This document shows, piece after piece, positions 21,204 through 33,106 of a stretch of DNA of 64,000 bases (the stretch's first letter is position 1; every line of letters begins with the position of its first letter). Under the pieces are notes generated by a model that did not search any database, had not been told where the DNA came from, and saw only the letters and a program-made list of their open reading frames with translations. Made by a program: the position numbers and the translations under genes. The stretch is from Arsenophonus sp052174135 (GTDB lineage: Bacteria > Pseudomonadota > Gammaproteobacteria > Enterobacterales > Enterobacteriaceae): the NCBI GenBank assembly GCA_052174135.1, contig JBQMRZ010000024.1, forward strand, positions 1 through 64,000. Reading direction: 5' to 3'.

Positions 21204-22247
21204 ATGTTTAAAAAAATTCGTGGCATGTTTTCTAATGATTTGTCTATTGATTTAGGTACTGCTAATACTCTTATTTATGTTAAAGGACAAGGTATTGTAT
21301 TAGATGAACCATCAGTTGTCGCTATTCGTCAAGATCGTACTGGCTCACCTAAGAATGTTGCTGCAGTAGGTCATGAAGCAAAACAGATGTTAGGCCGTAC
21401 ACCTGGTAATATTGCTGCTATTCGTCCAATGAAAGATGGCGTAATTGCTGATTTTTATATTACTGAAAAAATGTTACAGTATTTTATTAAACAAGTTCAT
21501 AGTAATAGTTTTATGCGTCCAAGTCCACGTGTTTTGGTTTGCGTGCCTGTTGGAGCGACTCAAGTAGAGCGTCGGGCAATACGAGAATCAGCACTTAGTG
21601 CTGGCGCTCGTGAGGTTTTTTTGATTGAAGAACCGATGTCAGCTGCAATAGGCGCTGGTTTGCCTGTTTCAGAAGCAATGGGTTCAATGGTTGTTGATAT
21701 TGGTGGTGGGACAACAGAAGTAGCTGTTATTTCACTAAATGGAGTTGTTTATTCATCATCTGTGCGTATTGGTGGCGATCGGTTTGATGAAGCAATCATT
21801 AATTATGTTCGTCGTAATTATGGTTCATTAATCGGTGAAGCAACTGCTGAACGAATTAAACACGAGATTGGTTCTGCGTATCCTACAGATCAAATTTATG
21901 AAATTGAAGTACGCGGGCGTAATTTAGCTGAAGGAGTTCCTCGTGGTTTTACCCTTAATTCGAATGAAATACTTGAAGCATTACAAGAACCTTTAACGGG
22001 TATTATTAGTGCTGTTATGTTAGCATTAGAGCAATGTCCACCAGAATTAGCTTCTGATATATCCGAACGAGGTATGGTATTAACGGGAGGTGGCGCTTTG
22101 TTACGTAATTTAGATCGTCTTTTAATGGGAGAGACAGGTATTCCTGTTATTGTTGCTGAAGATCCATTAACGTGCGTTGCACGCGGGGGTGGTAAAGCAT
22201 TAGAAATGATCGATATGCATGGTGGCGATTTATTTAGTGATGATTAA
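21204..22247 (+). CDS. mreB: Rod-shape actin homologue MreB
   Basis: MreB forms membrane-bound filaments that guide lateral cell-wall synthesis by the elongasome. The 347 residues match E. coli MreB almost residue for residue, including SIDLGTANTLIYVKG (phosphate 1), the DIGGGTTEVAV phosphate 2 loop and LTGGGALLRNLD (adenosine motif). This is the most conserved protein in the window. I choose the ATG giving MFKKIRGMFSNDLS, preceded by GCGGGATTAT, the counterpart of the E. coli CAGGATTAT leader, rather than the TTG seven codons upstream. It heads the mreBCD cluster, with 105 bp before mreC. Confidence 0.97.
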   Translation: MFKKIRGMFSNDLSIDLGTANTLIYVKGQGIVLDEPSVVAIRQDRTGSPKNVAAVGHEAKQMLGRTPGNIAAIRPMKDGVIADFYITEKMLQYFIKQVHSNSFMRPSPRVLVCVPVGATQVERRAIRESALSAGAREVFLIEEPMSAAIGAGLPVSEAMGSMVVDIGGGTTEVAVISLNGVVYSSSVRIGGDRFDEAIINYVRRNYGSLIGEATAERIKHEIGSAYPTDQIYEIEVRGRNLAEGVPRGFTLNSNEILEALQEPLTGIISAVMLALEQCPPELASDISERGMVLTGGGALLRNLDRLLMGETGIPVIVAEDPLTCVARGGGKALEMIDMHGGDLFSDD

Positions 22248-22352
22248 ATATTATAGAATGGAAATGACAATATAATAGAGATTTAAAAATGAAACTTTTC
22301 TTATTAATTTATATAATAATCTCATTGTTTAATGTTTTTATTAAAAAAAAAT

Positions 22353-23282
22353 ATGAAGTTAATATTTAGTCGAGATCAATCTTTACGATTACGCATTATT
22401 ATTATATTTATTATTACAATCGTGTTGGTTGCTCTTGATCGTCAATTTGATACTTTTAATAAAATACGTAGTTATTTAGATACTGTCGTTAGTCCTTTTT
22501 ATTTTATTTTAAATAGTTCACAAAAACTACTCGATAATATTTCAAATATATTATCGGGAAGAGATCAACTTCTTTTTGAAAATAAAGCATTAAAAAAAGA
22601 ACTACTACTTAAAAAAGCAAATAGTTTATTAGTTGAACAACTTAAACAGGAAAACAATAAATTACGCAAATTGTTAAATTTACCATTACGTCAAAATGAA
22701 CAAATGATGGTCGTTCAAGCGCTATCAAGCACGAAAACACCTTATAAAGATCAGATTATAATTGATAAAGGTTTAAATGATGGTGTGTATGAAGGTCAAC
22801 CTGTTATTAGTGATAAAGGTATTATTGGGCAGGTTATCACAGTAAGCCAATTTAATAGCCGTGTTTTACTGATTTGTGATATAATGCATGCATTACCTAT
22901 ACAAATATTACGTAATGATATTCGAGTTATTGCAACAGGTACAGGATGTAATCATGATCTTCAACTAGAACCTTTACCAAATAATATTAATATACGTATT
23001 GGTGATATAATAGTTACTTCTGGTTTAGGGGGGCGTTTTCCTGAAGGTTACCCAGTTGCAATTATTTCTTCTATAAAACATGATGTACAGCGCGCTTATA
23101 TAATTGTTCGCGCACGACCTATAGCAGATTTACAAAGACTACGTTATCTCTTGTTATTATGGAGAAATTTTAGTAATCCTTTTCATCCCTTATCTCCACC
23201 AGAGGTATATCAAACATCAGCTGAACGTTTAATAAAGATTTTTCCTCAAACGTTTTCTTGTAAAAATAAAATTCAAAAATAA
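22353..23282 (+). CDS. mreC: Rod-shape protein MreC
   Basis: MreC is a bitopic inner-membrane protein that links MreB to the periplasmic PBP2-RodA complex. The 309 residues carry one membrane helix near 17-35, a coiled coil about 60-110 (KKELLLKKANSLLVEQLKQE region) and the two beta-barrel domains with VIDKGLNDGVYEGQPVISDKG-type conserved text. It is shorter than E. coli MreC (367) because the proline- and alanine-rich C-terminal tail is lost. The start is chosen by homology (MKLIFSRDQSL against MKPIFSRGPSL); another in-frame ATG lies seven codons upstream at 22332, and neither has a clear Shine-Dalgarno sequence. Confidence 0.95.
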   Translation: MKLIFSRDQSLRLRIIIIFIITIVLVALDRQFDTFNKIRSYLDTVVSPFYFILNSSQKLLDNISNILSGRDQLLFENKALKKELLLKKANSLLVEQLKQENNKLRKLLNLPLRQNEQMMVVQALSSTKTPYKDQIIIDKGLNDGVYEGQPVISDKGIIGQVITVSQFNSRVLLICDIMHALPIQILRNDIRVIATGTGCNHDLQLEPLPNNINIRIGDIIVTSGLGGRFPEGYPVAIISSIKHDVQRAYIIVRARPIADLQRLRYLLLLWRNFSNPFHPLSPPEVYQTSAERLIKIFPQTFSCKNKIQK

Positions 23283-23388
23283 ATAAATATTATCAATAGA
23301 AATAAAAAAAAGATATAAAGCAAATTTATATAGTTATTTAATAATAATTACTACTTTGAAATCAAAAAAAATAAAAAGGAAAGATAAA

Positions 23389-23883
23389 ATGGATCAATAC
23401 CATAGTCATGGTAATAGACGGTGGATTATTTGGCTATCTTTTTTAATTGCAATAATTTTTGAACAAATGCCTTGGCCTGAACAATTTATTTATTATCGAC
23501 CAACATGGTTAGTGTTAATTTTAATTTACTGGGTTATGGCTCTACCTCATCGAATTAGTGTGGGTACGGGATTTTTTTTGGGAATTTTAATGGATTTAAT
23601 TCAAGGTTTAACACTTGGTGTAAATGCATTAGCTTATAGTATGATTTGTTATTTGACATCCTATAAATATCAGCTTCTTCGCAATATATCACTTTGGCAA
23701 CAATCAATTGTTATTGCTGGATTATCAATGATTATGAATTCTATAATATTCTTAGCAGAATTTCTTTTTTCTCTTGTATTATTTCATCCTAAAATAATTT
23801 TAAATTGTTTGATTAACGCTATTTTATGGCCCTGGATATTTTTATCATTACGCCAAATTCGACGTCATTTTTTAGTTCATTAA
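23389..23883 (+). CDS. mreD: Rod-shape protein MreD
   Basis: MreD is a small polytopic inner-membrane component of the elongasome. It has 164 residues (E. coli 162) and about five to six hydrophobic segments. Conserved text includes RRWIIWLSFLIA, MPWPEQ, RPTWLVLILIYWVMALPHR and the C-terminal LWPWIFLSLRQIR. The ATG is preceded by AAGGAAAG at about 10 nt, which decides it over an upstream in-frame start at 23356. It lies 106 bp after mreC. The next ancestral gene, yhdE, is a fossil. Confidence 0.95.
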   Translation: MDQYHSHGNRRWIIWLSFLIAIIFEQMPWPEQFIYYRPTWLVLILIYWVMALPHRISVGTGFFLGILMDLIQGLTLGVNALAYSMICYLTSYKYQLLRNISLWQQSIVIAGLSMIMNSIIFLAEFLFSLVLFHPKIILNCLINAILWPWIFLSLRQIRRHFLVH

Positions 23884-25427
23884 AAATGATGAAACTAATC
23901 AATTATTTTTTCTTAGAATTTTCTGTAATAAATAAAGTTTATTTATCATTAAGACAATCAAAAAAGTTTAATTTAATTAAATAGTTCTGATCGTTATTTG
24001 AAATTATTTTCAATAAATATTTAATTTATATCATATAGAAGATATTAAATTTACACGTTATCCACTTAAGAAGTTTAATTTAAACTTAATACTAAGAAAA
24101 AATATATTTTATGTTCTATGTGAATAAGTGCTATTATTAGAAATAATTAAAATATTTAGATAAACTTAAAAATAAAATTTTTTTTTACATGAGTATCAAG
24201 AAAAATTTCAAAGAAAACAAATTAAATAATGTTTACAACCATAGTATGAATAAGTAAAAAAACATTATATGATTTAATAATTATTCAAATTATATTATGA
24301 TAATTAAAAATAAATAAATTGATTGATATGTTTTTATAAAAGATAAAGACAACTTCATTTTAGGTGAATTATCAAAAAATTGTTATACTGTAGTTAATTT
24401 ATTCTTTACTAAGATGAGTTTATTATTATCATGATTCTTAATATCGAATAATGTTAAAAACAATAGCTATTTGATCTATTTTATTAATTAATGTTAATAC
24501 TATATAAAGTAAAAAACTTATATTGATCAATATCGTACATATTATTAAATTTAATTTAAACATAAAATTAAACGAAGAATTATAAATAATATTTAAATGT
24601 TACTTAAAATTAATATTATTAATATATATAGTCAGCACTCATTGCTATTAACTTAAAAATAAATAAAAAAACTTCATACATATAATATTAGTAAATTGAT
24701 TTAATCAATAGCAGATCTTATGTTATAAACATTTTAAATTTAATTAAAAAGATTTTCATTTAATAAATAATATTAAACAATAATTCTATTATTTGGCTTA
24801 TATTTAACTTTTTTTTATTATAGTTTTTAAAACTTATTAAAGAAAGCTATGATGAAAATATTTTAAAAATTCTATTAAACTATTTTTGTATTACAATAAC
24901 AGCTTTATTGTTAATTTTATAAAAAAAATAACTTACTGATTATATCATCATCATAACTTAATAAATATTCAATAAATTTTTATAAATTAAATTTATTGAA
25001 TATAAACATTATAAATCATAATTCAAATTTATGATAAATTGATTTTAATATATCATATCATTATTCTTTATCTTACTTTTAATTCATTAAATCAAATATA
25101 ATTTGATTTAATGCTAAGTTTTGTTACATTAATTTTTTTTTAATAAATATATTATATAAATAATAATAAAATTTAATGAAAAATTGTTTTTTATAAATCG
25201 CGTTATCTATGCTAATTATTTTTAGTCTAGTTTCTTTTGAAATTATAAAATCATTAAATTCTAATAAATATTATCTATTAGCAGAAGTAAAATTTTTTTG
25301 TTAAAAGAACTATCAAATTTTAAATTACTCCAACTATATCTTATATTCTTGTTAAGAATAATCTAATCTAATTATCATAGTGATTAAATTTCAATTATTA
25401 TAAATTATTTTATAAGGAGATATAGAG
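23884..25427. other. Gene-free stretch, former yhdE-rng
   Basis: 1.5 kb between mreD and yhdP. In E. coli yhdE (a Maf-type nucleotide pyrophosphatase) and rng (RNase G) fill it. yhdE is partly readable (separate entry). I could not find a convincing rng fossil, which would have to be shortened to fit. Confidence 0.6.
23925..24410 (+). pseudogene. yhdE: Fossil of yhdE (Maf-like pyrophosphatase)
   Basis: YhdE is a Maf-family nucleotide pyrophosphatase. Three blocks read in order on the plus strand just after mreD: VYLSLRQSKKFNLIK from 23937 (LYLASGSPRRQELLAQ), VLCE-stop-VLLL near 24112 (VLGADTIVIL, the catalytic aspartate now a stop), and LGELSKNCYTVV near 24360 (LRKLSGQTHQVM). Spacing fits a gene of about 590 bp and the position is ancestral. 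Stops and frame changes separate the blocks. Confidence 0.6.
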
Positions 25428-28400
25428 GTGAGGCGCTTATCTAAAATATTGGTAATTATAAATGTCATAATAATACTTATTATAATGTTACCTCTATTTG
25501 GATTATATTTTTTTCTTCCTAAAATTAATGAATACAGAAGTCAACTTCAAGAACAACTTCAATCATTAACAGGAATACCATTTAAAATTGGCCATATTAG
25601 AAGTGAATGGTCTATTTTTATGCCAGCAATAATATTTTCTGATTTTAGCGCGTATACAGAAAAAATAAGTTTTAATATAAAAAAACTCAAATTTTCATTT
25701 GATATATGGCGCTCATTATTTTCTTTGCATTTACATTTTCATGATATTATTTTTTATAAATTAAATGTAATTTATTACAAACCATTAAAATTTATTAGTC
25801 AAAACGATTTTAGTTATTTTGATTTAACTATTTTAGATAAACTCTTTTTAAATCAATTTGTCTATTTTAAGATAAAAGAAAGTAATATTACCTTCTTTAC
25901 ACCATCCGCAGAAAAAAAAACATTAAAAATCTTTGATTTAACCTGGTTAAATCAAAATAAACATCATCAAGCAAAAGGATTTTTAAGTCTTAATAGTTTA
26001 CAAAAACAACAACAAAATCAAGATTTAATTCATATTAAACTGAATCTTCACAATAAAAATAATATAATTAATCAAGGAATGATTTACTTACAAGCAGATA
26101 ATATAAATCTGATGCCTTGGTTAAGCCATTGGTTGCGCGATAATACTGGATTAAAAAATGTAGCATTTAGTCTTTCTAGTTTGATTACAATTAAAAATAA
26201 TAGTATAAAAAGTTGTCAACTTCAGTTACATCATGGACAGGTGAATTGGAGATTTAATAAACAAGAGCATCATTTAGTTGTTGATAATTTATTACTAACT
26301 CTATATCACAAGGAAAGTGGTTGGTTATTTAATATTAAACAATTACAACACTTAAGAAGTAATCAACAACAATGGCTTGAAGGTCAAATTTCTATATTTT
26401 ATTTACCAGAATCAAAAATAAATAAGACTCATTGGTATATAAGAGCTAATAACATTGAATTAGAAAAACTAAGATCTATTTTATCTATTTTTTCTCTTTT
26501 TACGCCTGAATTTATTAATGATTGGCAAAATCGTCAGATAAAAGGTCAACTTATCACATTGGAAATAGATATTACTCCTGATGAGTTAGAAAAATCAGTG
26601 ATTAATATAGTATGGAAAGATATTAGCTGGATTTCTTGGAAGAATTTACCATCAATTAACCATTTTAGTGGCGAATTATATGGTAGTCAAAAAGGAGGAA
26701 TATTTTCATTTAATTTAAATAATAGTTTCATCGAAAATAGGACAATGTTTAAAGCACCACTAGAAATCTCTGTCGGAAGTGGAATAATTTTTTGGTCAGA
26801 AAAAAACAATTTACAACAAATTTGGAGTGAAAATTTAGATCTACAAGCAAAATCACTATGGATAACAGGTGATTTTCGTTATATTTTACCAAAAAATAAA
26901 CCACCTACATTAAGTATTTTATTTGGTGCAAAATTAACTAATGCAAGTGATCTATGGCGTTATTTTCCAATAAGTTTAATGAACAAAAAATTAATCAATT
27001 ATCTAACAAAAGCAATTATTGCAGGTCATATAGATGAAGCTACAATAGTTTTTCACGGCGATCCAGCTGATTTTCCTTTTAAAAAAAATAACGGACAATT
27101 TCAAGTTTTTGCGCCAATACGAAATGCAATTTTTAAGTATCAACCTAATTGGCCAACAATTTTTAATTTAGATATTGATCTTAATTTTGAACGAAATGGA
27201 CTTTGGATATCAGGATCTAATATAAAATTAGGTGACGTTAAAGCATTAAATTTTAAGGCAAATATTTCTGATTATGATCAATCTAAATTATTAATAAAAT
27301 TTAATATTATTGGTGATGGAAAAGCTATTAGTAGTTATTTTAACGAAAGTACAATGAAGAGTTCAATTGGAAAAATATTAGATACAATTAAAATAAGTGG
27401 TAATATTACTGGAAAATTAATTCTTGATATTCCTTTGAAAAAAAATAACCATAATATAATTGCTAGTGGTCAAATCGATCTTGATAATAATGATATAAAT
27501 ATCACTATTATTAATAATCAAATAAAAAAACTAACTGGGCGTTTTTATTTTTATAATAGTATTTTAAAAAGTGAAAAAATACAAGCAAATTGGCTTGGAC
27601 AACCAATAAATTTAACATTTAATACTATCAACAAAAAACAAATTTATCAAATAAATCTTAATCTTAATGGTAATTGGAAAGCTAAAAAAATAGCTTATTT
27701 ACCTAAATCAATTAAACCTTATTTAACAGGTAGCACAACATGGAATGGGGAAGTTAACATTAAAATTCCCAATCAACTAAATCAAAATCCCACTTTATCT
27801 ATTACGTTGAATAGCAAATTAAATCAACTTTTCAGCAAACTTCCTGCTTTAGATACCAAAAAAATAAAGCAGTTAGGTGACATACAAATTCATGCTATCG
27901 GTGATATTCATGAATTAAAAATTTATGGTGATATTGGTAAGAAGCTTAGTTTTAATAGTCAATGGCAATTTTCTAAAAAACAAGCTCGTTTATTAAGAGT
28001 AGCTATTTACCCATATAGACAAGAGAATATTTTTCTACCAAATAATAAGTTAATCATGATTAGTTTACCTGAAATTAATGATCCAAAATGGTTTTCATTA
28101 TTGGCTTTATTTTTTTCATTAAACTTAACATCACAAAATTATGATAAATCACTTATAATACCAAATATCGCTATTATTAATTTACCAAAAATTACTTTCG
28201 CTAAACAACAATGGAATAAAACAGTATTTATCATTAATAAAAGTACTAAATTAATAAAAATTATTGTAGATAACAATAATTTTAAAGGGAGCTTAAGTAT
28301 TCCAAAAAAAGATAATTTGAAAATTAAAATTAATTACCTTTATTTTGATCCAGGAATATCATTAGAACCAAAGAATTATCTAGAAATGAATAATATTGGG

Positions 28401-29237
28401 CAAAAATATAATTTTTTACCCTGGAAAAATATTGATATTTATTGTTCAGAATGTTGGTTTTCCGGTTATAAACTTGGTGAGTTTAAAGCACAAATTATTC
28501 GAAATAGACAAAATTTTATTTTAAAGAATGGATCTTTAGTAAAAAATACTATTAATCTGAAAATTTTTGGCACGTGGGATACAAATCAAAAAAACAGTAC
28601 AATGATAAAAGGAACATTAAAAGGCAATAGATTTAATGATTTAACTATTTATTACGATATATTGATCCCTATTAAACAAGCGCCATTTAAAATTAATTTT
28701 AATTTAAATTGGGCAAAAGCTCCATGGCAGCTCAATGTTGCTAGTTTAAACGGTAATCTGCATTTTAATTTAGCTAATGGAGCAATTGCTCATATGGGTG
28801 GTGGTAATTCTGGTAAGTTATTGAGTTTTATTAGTTTTGATGCATTGTTACGTAAGTTACAATTAGATTTTAGTGATATTTTTAGTGATGATTTTTTATT
28901 TGATTCAATTCGAGGTAGCATAATTATAAAAAACGGTATTTTAAATATTAAAAATTTTTATATCGATGGTTTAATTGCTGATATTAAAATATATGGTAAG
29001 ATTAATTTAATTCATCGTAATATGAATTTAGAAGCTATCATTACCCCTGATATTTTAACAACAGTAACTGTTGCAACAGCGTTTGTAGTTAATCCACTTG
29101 CAGGAGCAGCAGTATTTGCTGCAACTAAAGTATTTGGATCAATATGGAATAAAATATCAGTTATTCGTTATCGAATCACTGGTAGTCTAGAACAACCAAA
29201 AATTAATGAAACTTTTCGTCAATTAAAAAAAGAATAA
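25428..29237 (+). CDS. yhdP: AsmA-like lipid transport protein YhdP
   Basis: YhdP is a very large AsmA/TamB-like bridge protein that moves phospholipid between inner and outer membrane, redundantly with TamB and YdbH. It has one N-terminal membrane helix (about 8-30) and a long periplasmic beta-rich body. It is full length, 1269 residues against 1266 in E. coli. Matching text includes WLSHWLRDN, WRYFP, ECWFSGYKLG and the C-terminal block with AHMGGGNSGKLLSF, SDDFLFDSIRGS and VNPLAGAAVFAATKVFG. The start is GTG with AAGGAGAT upstream; the product begins MRRL as in E. coli. It is the longest gene here and is intact in a genome that has dropped its neighbours yhdE, rng and tldD. Confidence 0.95.
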   Translation: MRRLSKILVIINVIIILIIMLPLFGLYFFLPKINEYRSQLQEQLQSLTGIPFKIGHIRSEWSIFMPAIIFSDFSAYTEKISFNIKKLKFSFDIWRSLFSLHLHFHDIIFYKLNVIYYKPLKFISQNDFSYFDLTILDKLFLNQFVYFKIKESNITFFTPSAEKKTLKIFDLTWLNQNKHHQAKGFLSLNSLQKQQQNQDLIHIKLNLHNKNNIINQGMIYLQADNINLMPWLSHWLRDNTGLKNVAFSLSSLITIKNNSIKSCQLQLHHGQVNWRFNKQEHHLVVDNLLLTLYHKESGWLFNIKQLQHLRSNQQQWLEGQISIFYLPESKINKTHWYIRANNIELEKLRSILSIFSLFTPEFINDWQNRQIKGQLITLEIDITPDELEKSVINIVWKDISWISWKNLPSINHFSGELYGSQKGGIFSFNLNNSFIENRTMFKAPLEISVGSGIIFWSEKNNLQQIWSENLDLQAKSLWITGDFRYILPKNKPPTLSILFGAKLTNASDLWRYFPISLMNKKLINYLTKAIIAGHIDEATIVFHGDPADFPFKKNNGQFQVFAPIRNAIFKYQPNWPTIFNLDIDLNFERNGLWISGSNIKLGDVKALNFKANISDYDQSKLLIKFNIIGDGKAISSYFNESTMKSSIGKILDTIKISGNITGKLILDIPLKKNNHNIIASGQIDLDNNDINITIINNQIKKLTGRFYFYNSILKSEKIQANWLGQPINLTFNTINKKQIYQINLNLNGNWKAKKIAYLPKSIKPYLTGSTTWNGEVNIKIPNQLNQNPTLSITLNSKLNQLFSKLPALDTKKIKQLGDIQIHAIGDIHELKIYGDIGKKLSFNSQWQFSKKQARLLRVAIYPYRQENIFLPNNKLIMISLPEINDPKWFSLLALFFSLNLTSQNYDKSLIIPNIAIINLPKITFAKQQWNKTVFIINKSTKLIKIIVDNNNFKGSLSIPKKDNLKIKINYLYFDPGISLEPKNYLEMNNIGQKYNFLPWKNIDIYCSECWFSGYKLGEFKAQIIRNRQNFILKNGSLVKNTINLKIFGTWDTNQKNSTMIKGTLKGNRFNDLTIYYDILIPIKQAPFKINFNLNWAKAPWQLNVASLNGNLHFNLANGAIAHMGGGNSGKLLSFISFDALLRKLQLDFSDIFSDDFLFDSIRGSIIIKNGILNIKNFYIDGLIADIKIYGKINLIHRNMNLEAIITPDILTTVTVATAFVVNPLAGAAVFAATKVFGSIWNKISVIRYRITGSLEQPKINETFRQLKKE

Positions 29238-31814
29238 ACAAAATAATAAATAATAATATTTTTATTAAAACTATCTAATAATAATGTATTAAATATACTT
29301 ACTGCTTAATAGCAACAATAGATTCAGTAATTGTTTTGAATAATATGGAATTAATTTTAACATATAAAAATGCAATTTGTTTGGTATTAATATTAATTAC
29401 AATCTTTTTTGAATTACAATAAGAAAATTCCTTATACATGATTATTGAAATTATATGACATTTTATCAAATATATGGATATTAGTTAATTTTATACCATT
29501 AATTAATATTAAATTATAAATTTATATTACCAACATTAAATATCTATTCTTCCTATATCTTCTTAATATTTTAAATAAACTTAAAAGCATAAATTATAGA
29601 AAATTCTTATTTTTAAATATTAAACTCTCATATTGTATTAAGTATAATAATATATTCATAATTTTGATAAATGAAAATTTATCATAAATACTTTGTTTAT
29701 TTTTTAATAAAATTAAAATTCAAAATATTAATTCTTTTATTGTAAATAGAAAATTTACTTCTATTATCTAATAATATTTTATTCTTATATTATTTTAATG
29801 TTATTAATCAAATCTGATATAAAATAAAAAGAACAAATAAATATAAATTTATCACTATTAATAAGTTTCCTATGTTAGAAAACAATCTTAATAATCTTAA
29901 TATTTTCAATATATTTTATAAGTATTTGCAAGGTTATATCCATATTATAGATCTCTCTATTTTTGACTTATATTTTTATTATAGATAAAAAAATAAAAAA
30001 TAAATTATTAGAAATTTTATAATATTAATTAATAATATATAGGCATTTCGCTTTATTTATATTAAAAAATAAAATATACTTATTGTTTAATAAATTACTT
30101 CAATTACATTAGAACAATGTTTTAACATAACAATACATGAATAATTTTAAATTAAGATGAAGAAAATAAAATAATTTAAAATATTAATATTTTGTTATTT
30201 ATCTTACAAAAATAATAATCTATTAAAGATAAAAAAATACTATTTTTTTTACATTAATCATATTTTTTAGATAAAAATATTTTGTAAAATAAGTTGTTCT
30301 AACACTATTAGAAACTTATAAATACATTATGATCATAGTAATAAATAAAACTTTATTTTTAATAATTATTTAATGAGACAAATTATCTTTTTGTATATAA
30401 AAATATAAAATGAATATAAATGTGCCTTTAATAACTAACGCAACATGATTAAATGATATTTAATTTATATTTTTAAACAAACAAAAATAATATTTTTTTT
30501 GAATTTTATATCAAAAAATATATATGATATCAATTAATTTTATTAAAATTATCATGACAGCATGAATAATACTTCTAATTACTATGTACTAATTGGTTAG
30601 ATTTTCCATAAAAAGTGATTAATTATAAGATTTTTAAAATAATTTTAATTTTTATTAGAAAATTGTTTTTAGTAAAAGCAATAAATTGCTCTATTTTTTG
30701 CTATAGTTTTAATTATTTACAAATAAATATTTAAAATCAAAATAATATCTTGATTAAACATACTTATATAAAATATATCCAAAATAAAATAAATACACAC
30801 TTGATTAAAAAAAAATATTTTTTTATTACCAATATTATCTATAATGAAATTTATATATATTTATCAATATCTTACTTAAAAAATAAATATATATTATTAT
30901 GGAAATAATTAATTAGTTAATAATTAGTATTTATTATAGTATTTATATATAATTAATCTTTTGACATACAGATTTAATATTTTATTTGAATAATTTTTTA
31001 ACTAAATATTTTTTTTAAAATCAAACAATTACAAAAATAATAAAATATCATTTTAGGTTTCATAAAAAATAGTGTAATAAATTATAATTGTTAGTAAAAA
31101 ATATATAAAAAATAGTTTTCTCAATAAAAAACGAAAAAATCTTTTTTGTTAATATTAATCAATTAAAATTAAAGTGAGATTATATAATGGTTATAGTAAA
31201 AATATAAGAATTTTAAGTTTTTAATATAAATAATTTTTTTTACCAAAATTATTTATATTAAAAATGACAAGTGTTTTTAATTTAAACAAGTATTTTTGCA
31301 CGAAAATAGAAGTTGTATGAATAAAAAATAAAATTAGCGCTTGTTAATAAAACTGAATGATTAACTTTTTATAAAAAAATTATTACTCTTATATAAGAGT
31401 ATCATAGTTTATTTAATTTTTATATACTATTAAATGTAATAAAAAGAAGAAAAATAATTTACTTGGATTTTAGTAAGAAAATAATTTTTAACAAATATAT
31501 TAAATTGAGAGAGTTTTTAGCTTTTTCACTAAAAATTGTCAATAGTATAAATTTTATATTAATTATCATTGTAATAATTACTACTATAATTAATTTATTT
31601 ATAAAATAAATTGTGTTGAATTAATTTTCTAAAAAGATAATTTTATTTTTTTTCACAAAAATCAACATTAGTTTTTAATTATTAAAATTATTTAGTAAAA
31701 ATTAAATAAATTTATTTTATTTATTGATTTATATTTTTTTAAAATAATTTTTATCTGAAAATTATCAGTTAATAAAATTTATTAATATAATAAGAACTTT
31801 TAAAAATTCTAAAA

Positions 31815-31851
31815 AATACAAAAGTAATTAATATTTAATTACTTTTGTATT
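31815..31851. repeat. 16-bp perfect inverted repeat
   Basis: Arms at 31815-31830 and 31836-31851 are exact reverse complements (AATACAAAAGTAATTA) with a 5-nt loop. On the minus strand the stem is followed by a T-rich run (TTTTAGAATTTTT), so it could act as a weak terminator in that direction. No gene is near. Confidence 0.85.
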
Positions 31852-33070
31852 ATACTAATGTAATCTAGATTAATGAGCTTTATATTCATATTGAATATTT
31901 TTTTTAGATTCAAAATAAAACTTAAATAAGTTTTTAATAAATTTATTTATAATTTTAATTAGCAATTAATTTATTTAGTTATTAGTGTTTATTTAAAGAA
32001 ATAAATACTTTTAATTTTCAATAATATTACTATTATTTTATAATAATTAATTACATAAATTTTTTAATGTTTAAATAACAAAATAATTTATTGATCATAT
32101 ATATTTAATTTACTTGATATACAATAAATAAATTTAAATTATATATTTTAGTTATTTAGCAAAAAATATAATTATTCTGTTTCAATTACTATTTATATTA
32201 AATTCTATATTTGTTAAATAGCTACAAATAATTTATTATAAAGCAAATATATTTAAGTTAATATCTCTTAAACCTAATAAGTTTAATTCCAAGTTTTTAA
32301 TATATTAAGATAAAACTTAATTTTCTTGGTTATTAATCAATAAAAATTTTTATTTATCTAATCTGATTAACATTTATTATTAAATTAATTATCGAATTAT
32401 TTTGTAATTAATTTTTTTTAAAAAAAAAGTAAGATTATTTCATTTAAAATTATACAATATTCATTGTATATAATGTTATTAACATCTTAATTAAATAAAT
32501 AAATTTAATATTATAATGTTTTTATAATAAAAGAGATAAATATTGGTTAAGTTAATTTTATTTTTCTTTTTTTTTAAAAAAAATTAATAAATCTTAAAAA
32601 TAAATTTTATTATAAAATGAATAACTAAAAAAAAAAGAGTTATATAGTATGTTTTTATTAAACATTAAAAAATTATGATATAAATAAACTATCTATTAAT
32701 AGATTTATTATAGATTAATGTAAATATTAATTATATTGGATTTTTACATAACAATGATTAAGAATAAAATTCTTTTATTTTCTTTATATTTTAATGAAAA
32801 TATAAAGTTAATTAAAAATTTAAGTAAAGGAATTTATTTAAATACGAATAAAAATAAATTAAAAAGATCGAATATTAAAAATTTAATAGTTATTGATATA
32901 TAAAGTGTTTTGTGACACCAAACATTATATTATAAAACTTATTGTTTTAATCATTAGTAATTTTAATATTAACTTAAATAATTGTTAATGAGAATAATAA
33001 AATAAAATGAAACTATAATTACAGGGTGATTATTCATTAGTTATAGATTTTATGATTTCTATTATAGAAT

Positions 33071-33106
33071 ACTAGATTTTTAACTAAAAATCTAGTTTAT
33101 TTTTCT
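33071..33106 (+). terminator. Hairpin with T-rich tail, possible relic terminator
   Basis: A 12-bp stem (33071-33082 with 33085-33096, ACTAGATTTTTA) is followed on the plus strand by TTATTTTT. This resembles a degenerate intrinsic terminator. The two-base spacer means the innermost pairs must open. No intact plus-strand gene lies upstream for nearly 4 kb, so it would be a leftover of a lost gene. Confidence 0.35.

Noticed and set aside
24058..24067. TTATCCACT resembling a DnaA box
   Set aside because: A single imperfect match within the yhdE fossil; no cluster or origin-like structure nearby.
24930..24975. Possible RNase G (IIIIDFID) remnant
   Set aside because: Only a few hydrophobic residues agree and the frame gives serines instead; not distinguishable from chance.
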